64,000 bases of DNA from Fibrobacter sp. UBA4375 (lineage in GTDB: Bacteria; Fibrobacterota; Fibrobacteria; Fibrobacterales; Fibrobacteraceae): contig DGRZ01000094.1 of the NCBI GenBank assembly GCA_002391195.1, positions 62,001 through 126,000 on the forward strand. Direction: 5' to 3'. The notes under the pieces are model-generated. The model worked only from the letters and a program-made list of their open reading frames with translations, was not told the DNA's origin and searched no databases. The position numbers were made by a program, and so were the translations under genes. Positions within the stretch are counted from its first letter, which is position 1. Each line of letters starts with the position of its first letter. Positions 7,135 to 14,195 of the stretch are shown in pieces.

Positions 7135-8091
7135 TTATTTTGCGGGAAGTGTGTCTATGGCGGCAAGCCTCGCCTTGGCCTCTGCAATCTGCTCCGGGGT
7201 GAGATTCATGTCCTGTAAGACGCCAAGTGCTTCAGCACGTCCTTCAGCACGTCCTTCAGCACGGCCTTCTGCACGGCCTTCTGCTAACCCTTCAGCACGG
7301 GCGTGCTTCTTTTCTACGTACATTTCGTATAGACGGTCGCTCATGTTCATTGCCTCGCTTACCAGGAACTCTTCTGTAAATATACTCAATTTGGCCTTCT
7401 CCTGCAAGCGAGCGAACAGCGAACCCTCGGGCACGGGAACGGGGTTTTCGTTATTCAGGCCGTCGATTACCCGGAGCCACTGGGCCAGCATGCTGTTGTC
7501 GGAACTGTAGCCGCCCTTCAGGAACTTGGGTATTTCCACAAGGGTGATGGTCTGCTTCTTGAAGAACTCGTCGTTCTCCTGGTTCTTGAGCCGGATGCTG
7601 TGCCGGTAGTTCCTGGATTCGGGGAACCCGTCGAACATCTGGAGGCTGATGAGGTTCAGGTTCCTTAGCCAGTAGCTTTCGCCGTGGGCCTTGCTTGCCA
7701 CGGTATGCTTTGCGACATAGTACACGAGCCTGTCGCAGTAGGTGTCGTCTTCCTTGTGCTGGACTTCTAGCACGATGCGCTCGAGGTATTCGTTCTCGAC
7801 CACCACGTCCGAGATGACACTCCTGCTCAGGGCCCCTTCTACCGCCGTATTTACGAAGGTGAGTTTGTCTATGCAGTCGCCGCCATCCAGTTTGAGTATG
7901 GCGTTGAGGAAACTTGCTGTGAGTTCCATGTTTTCGGGGGTGCCAAATAGGAGCTTGAATATGGTGTCGTTGTAAATGTAGGCGAACCTGTACCGCTTGC
8001 GGTATTTTGCGATGCAGGAGGCGGTGTCGCCTCCGGTCTTGTGGGTTTCGCTGATGTCGTGCAGCATTTCGGCATATTGTTCTTTGGTCAT
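7135..8091 (-). CDS. Rpn/PD-(D/E)XK family nuclease (transposase-like)
   Basis: 318 residues from the preferred ATG at 8091 (MTKEQYAEML), which has AGAGAAA upstream; the frame also opens farther upstream, through a repeat. FKLLFGTPENMELTASFLNA, then a later DVVVENEYLERIVLEVQ, match the Rpn recombination-promoting nuclease family (PDDEXK_2), with an Asp and a Glu-x-Gln of the active site visible. The C-terminus contains five near-identical Ala-Glu-Gly-Arg units in a coiled-coil region, encoded by 12-bp repeats. Family members cleave DNA and promote RecA-independent recombination. Homologues are often multi-copy. Confidence 0.85.
   Translation of the reverse strand: MTKEQYAEMLHDISETHKTGGDTASCIAKYRKRYRFAYIYNDTIFKLLFGTPENMELTASFLNAILKLDGGDCIDKLTFVNTAVEGALSRSVISDVVVENEYLERIVLEVQHKEDDTYCDRLVYYVAKHTVASKAHGESYWLRNLNLISLQMFDGFPESRNYRHSIRLKNQENDEFFKKQTITLVEIPKFLKGGYSSDNSMLAQWLRVIDGLNNENPVPVPEGSLFARLQEKAKLSIFTEEFLVSEAMNMSDRLYEMYVEKKHARAEGLAEGRAEGRAEGRAEGRAEALGVLQDMNLTPEQIAEAKARLAAIDTLPAK
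7231..7302. repeat. 12-bp in-frame tandem repeats in the Rpn gene
   Basis: About six 12-bp units of the type CTTCAGCACGTC/CTTCTGCACGGC encode the repeated AEGR residues. Unit length is a multiple of three, so copy-number change alters the C-terminus without a frameshift. Confidence 0.85.
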
Positions 8092-8111
8092 TTCGTATTT
8101 CTCTTTTTTCC

Positions 8112-8230
8112 GGGAACGCGCCCGTATCGCGGACGGGGAAAGAGCCCCGTCTATGTATAAGACGCTTTTTTGGAGCAAAATATGCCTGAAAATTTTGTTT
8201 ACGTGTGGATTTTACAGATGAAAGGGGATC
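8112..8230. repeat. Repeat R1, copy 1 (Rpn upstream region)
   Basis: From GGGAACGCGCCCGTATCGCG to GGATTTTACAGATG. A closely similar copy lies at 9207-9320. This copy immediately precedes the Rpn-like gene and includes its upstream region; the second copy has no gene attached. Confidence 0.85.
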
Positions 8231-8266
8231 CCCGCCGGAGCCTGCCCTGAGCAAGGTCGAATGGGC

Positions 8267-8402
8267 GAGGATGACGATGGTAGGGATAGGAGGTGCCCGG
8301 TCAGATGCGAATGAGGCGAACGATATGCAAAAACTTGTTTTTGCATATCTGAGCCGAAGAGCATCGCACTTGTGCAAGCCGGGCATGACAGCGGGAGGAG
8401 CG
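8267..8402. repeat. Repeat R2, copy 1 (136 bp)
   Basis: From GAGGATGACGATGGTAGGG to GCGGGAGGAGCG; identical by eye to 9921-10056. It contains a perfect 12-bp stem (ATATGCAAAAAC/GTTTTTGCATAT). It is open in several frames in both copies, but I see no sign that it is translated. Confidence 0.9.
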
Positions 8403-8414
8403 GGGATAAAAAAA

Positions 8415-8435
8415 AGCCCGTTCGGTGAACGGGCT
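8415..8435 (-). terminator. Terminator of the 45-residue gene
   Basis: AGCCCGTTC and GAACGGGCT around GGT, followed on the minus strand by eight T. It is nearly the same hairpin as at 7090-7110, so the two genes may share ancestry at the 3' end. Confidence 0.85.
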
Positions 8436-8459
8436 GGTTGGATATCTGCTGTTGGGCGG

Positions 8460-8597
8460 CTACAGTTTTCCGAGGTCCTTGAGCATCTTCTCGTACCTGT
8501 CGGCACGGGCCTTTTCTGAATCGGCACGGGCCTTTTCTTCATCTGCACGCTGGCGCTCTTGGTCAACGGCGATGTCTATTTCTTCTTGCCAAGTCAT
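8460..8597 (-). CDS. 45-residue charged coiled-coil protein
   Basis: MTWQEEIDIAVDQERQRA ... MLKDLGKL. The middle repeats EKARAD, giving a short charged helix like the C-terminal tails of Rpn-family proteins. A TATATTTG promoter box lies at 8635-8642, GAGG lies upstream of ATG, and a terminator follows 25 bp after the stop, so it appears to be a complete small transcription unit. It may be a remnant of an Rpn gene or a real small protein. Function unknown. Confidence 0.55.
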   Translation of the reverse strand: MTWQEEIDIAVDQERQRADEEKARADSEKARADRYEKMLKDLGKL

Positions 8598-8634
8598 GTA
8601 GCGTATCCTCGTATTGTTATCGGTCTGATACCAC

Positions 8635-8642
8635 CAAATATA
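8635..8642 (-). promoter_or_regulatory. TATATTTG promoter box
   Basis: Exact TAnnTTTG match on the minus strand, about 37 bp upstream of the 45-residue gene. The motif fits both a sigma70 -10 and the Bacteroidota -7 box. Confidence 0.5.
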
Positions 8643-8661
8643 GATACATTATGAAAAAACA

Positions 8662-9060
8662 TCAAATGTGTGGTGTGGGGTGTGGAGTGTGGGATTTGTT
8701 TTGTCTTGCGGTTTTGGTTATGGCGTTAAGTATTCGAATAATGATTCTGCAGGGTGTGATAATGCTTTCATATTCCTTTGCCTCTAAATATCGGGATTCA
8801 TACAGCAAATCTAACCAATACTCCGTTTCACCAGCCTCTTTCAAAGCGATATACATCTTTGCTGTAAAATCGGCCTTACTTTGAGCAAACTGCGCCTCCT
8901 TTATATTTGCACCTATGCTTGTTCCACTTCGCAGCATTTGTTGGCTGAGAACAAATTCCCTTTTATTTGATTTTAAATATTGGTGCAACTGCACGATTCG
9001 CAAAGCGAAACCTTTGCTTAACGAGAGTACGTTATTCTGTTTAGCGTCGTTTTCTATCAT
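8662..9060 (-). CDS. Four-helix-bundle protein (S23/IVS-like)
   Basis: 132 residues. SGTSIGANIKEAQFAQS, then DFTAKMYIALKEAGETEYW, is typical of the four-helix-bundle family (TIGR02436) first seen in 23S rRNA intervening sequences and related to the Avd accessory protein. The molecular role is not established. The C-terminal tail SHTPHPTPHI is encoded by iterated CACTCCACACC-type repeat DNA and is probably an acquired extension. No reverse transcriptase is nearby. Confidence 0.85.
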   Translation of the reverse strand: MIENDAKQNNVLSLSKGFALRIVQLHQYLKSNKREFVLSQQMLRSGTSIGANIKEAQFAQSKADFTAKMYIALKEAGETEYWLDLLYESRYLEAKEYESIITPCRIIIRILNAITKTARQNKSHTPHPTPHI

Positions 9061-9081
9061 TTTACGCTCCTAGATTTTCAT

Positions 9082-9137
9082 CACACATTCCACATTTCAC
9101 ATTCCACATTCCACATTCCACATTCCACATTCCACAC
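9082..9137. repeat. CACATTCCA tandem array
   Basis: Five to six units of CACATTCCA-like sequence with period about 9-10. It sits just upstream of the four-helix-bundle gene; a G-rich relative (TGTGGTGTGGGG) lies at that gene's 3' end. Confidence 0.85.
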
Positions 9138-9206
9138 TGATAAACCTGTTGGTGATGGGGAGTTGTTCAAAGGGAATGTTTTTTGTTTCCATTTTTCGTT
9201 AAATGC

Positions 9207-9320
9207 GGGAACGCGCCCGTATCGCGGACAGGGAAGGGCCCCGTCTATGTATAAGACGTTTTTTTGGGGCGAAATATGCCTGAAAATTTTGTTTACGTGC
9301 GGATTTTACAGATGATAGGA
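9207..9320. repeat. Repeat R1, copy 2 (solo)
   Basis: Same sequence as 8112-8230 with scattered differences, but not followed by an Rpn gene. The following 9321-9425 is REP-like (GATCCCCGACC...GTCGGGGATGAC and several GGGGCGAGGATGACG iterations). Confidence 0.85.
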
Positions 9321-9535
9321 GATCCCCGACCAAGTCGGGGATGACAATGGAGGGGCGAGGATGACGAAGAGAGGGCGAGGATGACGAAGAGGGGCGCGGG
9401 GATGACACTGGATGGGCGGGGATGAGCAACAGCTGTTTGTATTTGGTCAACTATAGTTGCATAATGGATGTTTTTTCAAAAAGGAGTTGCCCTTTAGACG
9501 GAATTTTTATATATTGATGATGTTGGGTAGCCAAC

Positions 9536-9603
9536 AGGTGCGTGGTCCTGCCTTAGTGGACAGTTAAAAAGGTGCGTGGTCCTGCCTTAGTGGACAGTAT
9601 TTA
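9536..9603 (+). ncRNA. ToxI-like antitoxin RNA, two 34-nt repeats
   Basis: Two direct repeats of 34 nt (unit starts AGGTGCGTGGTCC, contains CCTTAGTGGACAG), at 9536 and 9570. They lie directly before an intrinsic terminator and a ToxN/AbiQ-like reading frame. Type III antitoxins consist of such tandem repeats, each folding into a pseudoknot that binds one toxin molecule. GGTCC and GGACA could pair within the unit. An upstream TTGCCC and TATATT could be the promoter. Confidence 0.65.
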
Positions 9604-9605
9604 AA

Positions 9606-9642
9606 GATTGCAATCCCGTTTTCGGGGTTGCAGTCTTTTTTT
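9606..9642 (+). terminator. Terminator between ToxI repeats and toxN fragment
   Basis: GATTGCAATCCC pairs with GGGGTTGCAGTC (with G-U pairs) and is followed by seven T. A leaky terminator in this position is a hallmark of type III toxin-antitoxin loci, where it sets the antitoxin-to-toxin ratio. Confidence 0.8.
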
Positions 9643-9656
9643 ATTTTGGAGGATTT

Positions 9657-9833
9657 GTGAACGAAAAAGCAAAGGTTCGTTTAGTATATGTGGATCAGGA
9701 CTATCTGGATATTCTTCGATCTGTGGAGAACAAGGTGAGTACGAAAAATCGGCCCTATGTGTTCCTGGGAATCACAATTAACGAACATCTATACTGCATT
9801 CCGTTAACATCACAAACGAACAGAGCAAGGTAG
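9657..9833 (+). pseudogene. ToxN/AbiQ-like endoribonuclease, truncated
   Basis: GTG start with GGAGGA four bases upstream. The 58 residues include VRLVYVDQDYLDILRSVENK, then RPYVFLGITI and YCIPLTSQTN, which follow the N-terminal pattern of ToxN/AbiQ toxins (a tyrosine-rich first strand and the IPLTS segment). Full-length members are about 165-200 residues. Here similarity stops at TSQTN, where a REP-like repeat (GAGCAAGGTAGAATGGGCG) begins and brings a stop codon. The toxin is therefore broken, while the antitoxin repeats and terminator survive. Confidence 0.7.
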
Positions 9834-10089
9834 AATGGGCGGGCATGACGAGGTAATTGTTCGTCATGTTCGCGAAGGCGAACATCTGCTGGATGGATGT
9901 ACACAGATCCTCGCCTCCGCGAGGATGACGATGGTAGGGATAGGAGGTGCCCGGTCAGATGCGAATGAGGCGAACGATATGCAAAAACTTGTTTTTGCAT
10001 ATCTGAGCCGAAGAGCATCGCACTTGTGCAAGCCGGGCATGACAGCGGGAGGAGCGCAGGGATGACAGCGGGAGGGGCGCGGGGAGGTG
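9834..10089. repeat. REP-like and R2 (copy 2) repeats
   Basis: Holds a GTTCGTCATGTTCGCGAAGGCGAAC palindrome-type element, a CCTCGCCTCCGCGAGG palindrome and, at 9921-10056, the second copy of the 136-bp repeat R2. No gene is supported here. Confidence 0.85.
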
Positions 10090-10683
10090 TCAGTGTTGCA
10101 GGGATTCTGCATAAGGGAATAGGTCGCAGCACATTGTGCGGCTATGCAGGGTTTGCCCGTCTTGCAATTGTAGGCTTGCTCGTTCCTCGTTTTCAGATTT
10201 GAATACGAAAGAGAATTCGTTGTTTTCATAGAATTTCAAAATAGAGTAGACGTTGTAGGCGTCAACAGCAAGGAATCGGCATCCAGTCTTGTTGTGTGAG
10301 TCAGAAAACCATATTTTCAGGAAGTCTAAAATTTCAGATCCGATTCCCTTCCCCTGAAACTTTTCGCCTACTGCAAGCCGGCCGATTAATACAGAAGGAT
10401 AGTTGTGAATCAACCTCTTAGGGTATGGGACATTTTCGCGAAGCTTCCGCCGCATCTGTTTGGCTTGGATTCCGCCATTGGAGATTGTAAACATTGACGT
10501 GATGTTGTTTCTTTTATCGATGAATGCATATGTTTTTCCGAATAGCGCGTATTCGTACGCTGCGGCATCGCATTGGAAAAATTCATCAAGATCTTTGTCT
10601 CCACAGGAAAAAAAAGACAGGTTCGACTGAACCTGTATATCCTGCAAACTTGTCAACCTGCAGTTGGATAAAAGATAACTCAT
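10090..10683 (-). CDS. GNAT acetyltransferase, possible toxin
   Basis: 197 residues with the acetyl-CoA loop VGEKFQGKGIGSEIL (about 103-117) preceded by the LIGRLA strand and followed by FLAVDAYN. The layout matches GNAT proteins of the TacT/AtaT-like toxin type, which acetylate aminoacyl-tRNA, but also other GNATs. It starts 3 nt after a short upstream gene, so the two are probably one operon. The C-terminus (PYAESLQH) abuts repeat DNA. Confidence 0.7.
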   Translation of the reverse strand: MSYLLSNCRLTSLQDIQVQSNLSFFSCGDKDLDEFFQCDAAAYEYALFGKTYAFIDKRNNITSMFTISNGGIQAKQMRRKLRENVPYPKRLIHNYPSVLIGRLAVGEKFQGKGIGSEILDFLKIWFSDSHNKTGCRFLAVDAYNVYSILKFYENNEFSFVFKSENEERASLQLQDGQTLHSRTMCCDLFPYAESLQH

Positions 10684-10686
10684 GGG

Positions 10687-10842
10687 CTATATCTTTGCGC
10701 TTTTGAGAATAAAGGCTGTGGCTTTGACTTTTTCGCTTAAGTCAAGCTTCTTCTTCGCTTTCAGCGTTCGGTTTGCCTTTCTTACGAACCTGTCTGCTGC
10801 AGCGCCCTCTAGAACTGGTAATGGACGTATTGCTAATGCCAT
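10687..10842 (-). CDS. Small protein upstream of the GNAT, possible antitoxin
   Basis: 51 residues (MALAIRPLPVLEGAAADRF ... FILKSAKI), basic in the second half. ATG 10842 is preferred; the frame opens 10 codons earlier. It has no recognised domain, but the size and tight coupling to a GNAT gene suggest an antitoxin or partner. It ends in AT-rich sequence next to the core region. Confidence 0.5.
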   Translation of the reverse strand: MALAIRPLPVLEGAAADRFVRKANRTLKAKKKLDLSEKVKATAFILKSAKI

Positions 10843-11006
10843 ATCTTCAATATAGAATAAATTCATGGCCAAGACAAGAAATATTAAACCTTAATTTTAA
10901 AAAATGATTTTACAAAAATTTCAGGCTGTTTTTGAATGGAAAAAGAGTCATATATAAATGGTTGGGGGTGGCTCAAGGGTGGAAAAAGAATGTTATATTA
11001 CTGCAC

Positions 11007-11582
11007 ATGGATACATCTATTCTCGATAAGGCCATTGTTTTCGCTGTCAATGCTCACAAGGGCGGCGAGCGACGGGGCAAGGGGTTCCCCTACATAGTGC
11101 ACCCCATGGAAGCGGTGGCCATTGCGGCCACCATGACCGACGACCAGGAATTGCTTGCGGCGGCGGCGCTTCACGACACGGTAGAAGATACGGACGTGAC
11201 CATGGAAGACATCCGTCGTGAATTCGGCGAGCGGGTGGCGTCCCTGGTGACGGCGGAAACGGAAATTCCCATAGAGAACGTGACCGAAGAAGAATCCTGG
11301 CACATCCGCAAGCAGGCGGCCATAGACCGTATTTCGGCGGCCAGTCACGAGGCCAAGATGGTGGCCCTTTCGGACAAGTTGAGCAACGCCCGCGCCATTT
11401 ACCGCGACTACCTGCAGATGGGCGACAAGGTCTGGGACCTGTTCCGCGTAAAGAACGTGGCGGACCACGAGTGGCATTACCGGGGCCTTGCCCGTGCGCT
11501 CTCAAGCCTGAAGGGAACTTTTGCCTATAACGAGTTCGAAGAACTGATTTCTAAATTGTTTGACAAGTCCGGCTCTAGATAA
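11007..11582 (+). CDS. HD-domain alarmone hydrolase (SpoT/MESH1-like)
   Basis: 191 residues from ATG 11007. It has the HD signature of RelA/SpoT hydrolases: FPYIVHPMEAVAIA, then AAALHDTVEDTDVTMEDI, and KMVALSDKLSNARAI. The synthetase, TGS and ACT domains of long RelA/SpoT proteins are absent, so it resembles stand-alone hydrolases such as MESH1. These remove the 3' pyrophosphate of (p)ppGpp. Sixteen bp downstream is a separate synthetase-domain gene, so the two activities of a bifunctional enzyme appear split into two proteins. Start choice is uncertain because no clear ribosome site is seen. Confidence 0.82.
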   Translation: MDTSILDKAIVFAVNAHKGGERRGKGFPYIVHPMEAVAIAATMTDDQELLAAAALHDTVEDTDVTMEDIRREFGERVASLVTAETEIPIENVTEEESWHIRKQAAIDRISAASHEAKMVALSDKLSNARAIYRDYLQMGDKVWDLFRVKNVADHEWHYRGLARALSSLKGTFAYNEFEELISKLFDKSGSR

Positions 11583-11597
11583 GGAGACACTTGCTTT

Positions 11598-12713
11598 ATG
11601 TCTGATAAACCCGTAGGAAGTTATGGCTTGGATGCCCACGGCAACACCATTCTGGAGGAGTTCCGGGAGAACCGTCCGGTGTTTGCGAAGATGCTCTCCA
11701 TTGTCCGGGACACGCTCCGCAAGAGTATCCAGGACAACCACATCTATATCAATGCGGTAGAGGCGCGAATCAAGGAAGAAAGCAGTCTTGCGGGCAAGCT
11801 GGACCGCAAGGGCGAAAAGTACAAGAGCCTGGACGACATCACGGATATTCTGGGCGTGCGTGTCATTACCTTCTATAGCGACGAGGTGGACAAGATTGCG
11901 GCCCTTGCCGAGCAGCTCTTTGAAGTGGACTGGGTGAACAGTATCGACAAGCGCAAGATGCACGAGCTTCACAGCTTCGGCTACAATTCCCTGCATTACA
12001 TTTGCAGGCTGCCCGAAAAGATTTACAAGGATCCGGAATGCCCCCAGCTGAACCAGTTCCGCTTCGAACTCCAGATGCGCAGCGCCCTGCAGCACGTGTG
12101 GGCCACTCTGGACCACGACACGGGTTACAAGACCGGCGTAGAGGTGCCCAGGGAATACCTGCGGAACCTGAACCGGTTGGCGGGAATGCTGGAGCTTGTA
12201 GATGAACAGTTCTGCCAGATTCGCACGGATATCAACAACTACCGCCGTCGCGTGCAGGCCCTGGTGCATTCCGGCAATTTCGAAGAAGTGTCGCTGGACG
12301 GCGACTCCTTCAGCAATTACCTGCAGCTGAGGCCTTTCGATGCGCTGAACAAGCGCATCGCCTCCATCAACCAGGCAGAAATCCACGAGTCTTCGCTGCT
12401 ACATTACCTGAAGGTTTTCAAGGCTCTGGGCTTTGAATCTTTGGGCGATATCCAGAAGCTCATTCGGGATTACGGAGAGGACGCCTACCAGCTGGCGGTT
12501 TCGCAGCTGGGCAATACGGATATCGACATCATCAGTTCGACGGTAGCGCCCCAGAACCTGGTGGTGGTTTACATCTTGAAACAGGGCGGCGGCGAAATCG
12601 GCCTCAAGAAGTTCTTTGAACTTTTGTATGGGGCGCAGCCCAAGAACGAGGCTCACGCCCACCGCCTGATGCAACGCGCCAAGCAGCTGCCGTTTATGCA
12701 AGAGGGGGGATAA
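11598..12713 (+). CDS. RelA/SpoT-type (p)ppGpp synthetase
   Basis: 371 residues with AAGGAG 12 bp before ATG. The N-terminal 200 residues match the RelA_SpoT nucleotidyltransferase fold: KYKSLDDITDILGVRVITFY, FGYNSLHYICRLPE, then FELQMRSALQHVWATLDHD. The C-terminal 150 residues are not a TGS or ACT domain that I recognise and may be regulatory. It is longer than small alarmone synthetases (about 210-260). It probably makes (p)ppGpp from ATP and GTP/GDP, balanced by the hydrolase encoded just upstream. Confidence 0.85.
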   Translation: MSDKPVGSYGLDAHGNTILEEFRENRPVFAKMLSIVRDTLRKSIQDNHIYINAVEARIKEESSLAGKLDRKGEKYKSLDDITDILGVRVITFYSDEVDKIAALAEQLFEVDWVNSIDKRKMHELHSFGYNSLHYICRLPEKIYKDPECPQLNQFRFELQMRSALQHVWATLDHDTGYKTGVEVPREYLRNLNRLAGMLELVDEQFCQIRTDINNYRRRVQALVHSGNFEEVSLDGDSFSNYLQLRPFDALNKRIASINQAEIHESSLLHYLKVFKALGFESLGDIQKLIRDYGEDAYQLAVSQLGNTDIDIISSTVAPQNLVVVYILKQGGGEIGLKKFFELLYGAQPKNEAHAHRLMQRAKQLPFMQEGG

Positions 12714-12715
12714 TT

Positions 12716-12790
12716 CGGAATTCGGATGTATGAATTCGGATTTTTATTCCAATTAACTAATTCCGAATTCCGAACTCCGAATTCATAATT
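12716..12790. repeat. GAATTC-rich inverted repeat
   Basis: ATTCGGAATTCGGATG on one side and AATTCCGAATTCCGAACTCC on the other form a long imperfect hairpin. It separates the converging synthetase and glmM genes and may act as a bidirectional terminator. Relatives occur at 15955, 31322, 40088, 54681, 57495 and 60009. Confidence 0.8.
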
Positions 12791-12794
12791 TTCA

Positions 12795-14135
12795 TCAGAT
12801 TATTTTTTCTACCGTCGAGCAGAGTGCTTCTGCTTCTTCGGCGGTGGGGGCTTCGGCGATGACGCGGATGACCGGCTCGGTGTTGCTGGCACGAACATGT
12901 ACCCAGGATTTTCCCTTGCCGAGCCACAGGCCGTCCCGCTTGTCGCTTTTCCAGTCGGCGAAGGCCTGCCTGACCTTGGGCAAGATGTCGGCCACCTTCT
13001 TGTCGCCCAGCTCGAACTTTTTCTTGGGCATCACGTAGGCCGGGTTTTCGGCAACGAACTTTTCAGGGCCACCCTGGTGGTGGGCCATCCAGCTGAGTAC
13101 GAGAGCCGCCGCTACCAGGGAGTCACGACCGTAGTGGAGGGCGGGGAGGATCACGCCGCCGTTTCCTTCGCCACCGATGATGCAGCCCTTCTCGATCATC
13201 TGCAGGCTCACGTTGATTTCGCCTACCTTGGCCCGGCTGCATTCACAGCCGTACTTTTCGGCGACGTCTTCGTTCATGCGGCTGGTGGAAAGGTTCACGC
13301 AGGTGGCTCCCTTCTTTTGGCTTAAGACCTCTTCGGTTGCGATAGCGAGGGTGTATTCTTCGCCGATACTTTGTCCTAAACCATCTACCAGGGCGCAACG
13401 GTCCGCGTCGGGATCAACGGCAAAGCCCAAGGCGCAGCCGTTCTTTTTGACGGCGTCACGAAGGTCGCCCAGGTTTTCAGGAATGGGTTCGGCCCCGCGG
13501 GGGAATGTGCCGTCGGGCTTGCAGTGAACACGAACAACTTCGCAGCCCAGCTCTTCTAGCAGGCGGGGCACGATGTAGCTGCCTGCACCGTTTACGGCAT
13601 CGACAGCCACCTTGAACTTGCACTTGCGGATAGCCTCCACATCCACGAATGGGATGGCCAGCGTCCCCTGGATATGGATACCGTCGGCATCGGGGGCGAC
13701 TTCGTAGCTGCCCATGGTGCGGTAGTCCGGATAATCGAACCGGTCCTGGTCTGCCAGTTCGAACAGTTTTTTCACGTCGTCCGGTCCGAGGAATAACCCT
13801 TTGTTGTTCAAGAACTTAAGGGCGTTCCACTCCAGGGGGTTGTGGCTTGCGGTAATGATGATGCCGGCGTCTGCCTTGAAGTGAGTGGTCAGGATTTCCA
13901 CAGAAGGAGTGGTGGAAAGACCCACATCTACCACGTCTACGCCCGAAAGCCTGCAGATGCCCGACACGAACTGCTGAATAGCCTCTCCGGTGGGGCGGCT
14001 GTCGCGGCCGATGACCACCCGCTTGGCCTTGGTAATCTGGAGAAAGGCCTTCACATGGGAAGACAGGACCTGGGGGGTAAGAGTGTCACCCACGATACCG
14101 CGGATGCCCGAAATGGAACGCATGAGCTTGGACAT
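12795..14135 (-). CDS. glmM: Phosphoglucosamine mutase / phosphohexomutase
   Basis: 446 residues, usual for the family. All four alpha-D-phosphohexomutase motifs are present: the phosphoserine loop TASHNP (about 96-101), the metal site DPDADR (about 241-246), the sugar loop GEGNGG (about 323-328) and the phosphate loop RASNTEPVIRV near the C-terminus. The glmM name fits its length and the peptidoglycan precursor role (glucosamine-6-P to glucosamine-1-P). A phosphomannomutase activity cannot be excluded. AGGAG precedes ATG. Confidence 0.88.
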   Translation of the reverse strand: MSKLMRSISGIRGIVGDTLTPQVLSSHVKAFLQITKAKRVVIGRDSRPTGEAIQQFVSGICRLSGVDVVDVGLSTTPSVEILTTHFKADAGIIITASHNPLEWNALKFLNNKGLFLGPDDVKKLFELADQDRFDYPDYRTMGSYEVAPDADGIHIQGTLAIPFVDVEAIRKCKFKVAVDAVNGAGSYIVPRLLEELGCEVVRVHCKPDGTFPRGAEPIPENLGDLRDAVKKNGCALGFAVDPDADRCALVDGLGQSIGEEYTLAIATEEVLSQKKGATCVNLSTSRMNEDVAEKYGCECSRAKVGEINVSLQMIEKGCIIGGEGNGGVILPALHYGRDSLVAAALVLSWMAHHQGGPEKFVAENPAYVMPKKKFELGDKKVADILPKVRQAFADWKSDKRDGLWLGKGKSWVHVRASNTEPVIRVIAEAPTAEEAEALCSTVEKII

Positions 14136-14149
14136 AGAAACTCCTGGAA

Positions 14150-14180
14150 AAAAAGAAAAAGCCCCGCAGCGGGCGAGGCT
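14150..14180 (-). terminator. Terminator after the 14,196 gene
   Basis: On the minus strand AGCCTCGCCC-GCTG-CGGGGCT is followed by TTTTTCTTTTTTT. It separates the exported-protein gene from glmM downstream. Confidence 0.8.
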
Positions 14181-14195
14181 CTCGAAAGAAACTTG

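Noticed and set aside
7451..8566. 371-residue minus-strand frame over the Rpn gene
   Set aside because: Out-of-frame shadow with Arg/Pro-rich composition, running through repeats R1 and R2.
8662..9060. Diversity-generating retroelement accessory protein (Avd) beside variable pilin genes
   Set aside because: The four-helix-bundle protein resembles Avd only at family level. I see no reverse transcriptase and no A-biased template/variable repeat pair; pilin differences are not adenine-specific.
9082..9137. Possible CRISPR array
   Set aside because: Period is only 9-10 bp without unique spacers, and no cas genes are near. It is a simple tandem array.
9755..10132. Open frames over repeat R2
   Set aside because: Both strands are open because of repeat composition; the same peptides occur at both copies of R2 without start signals.
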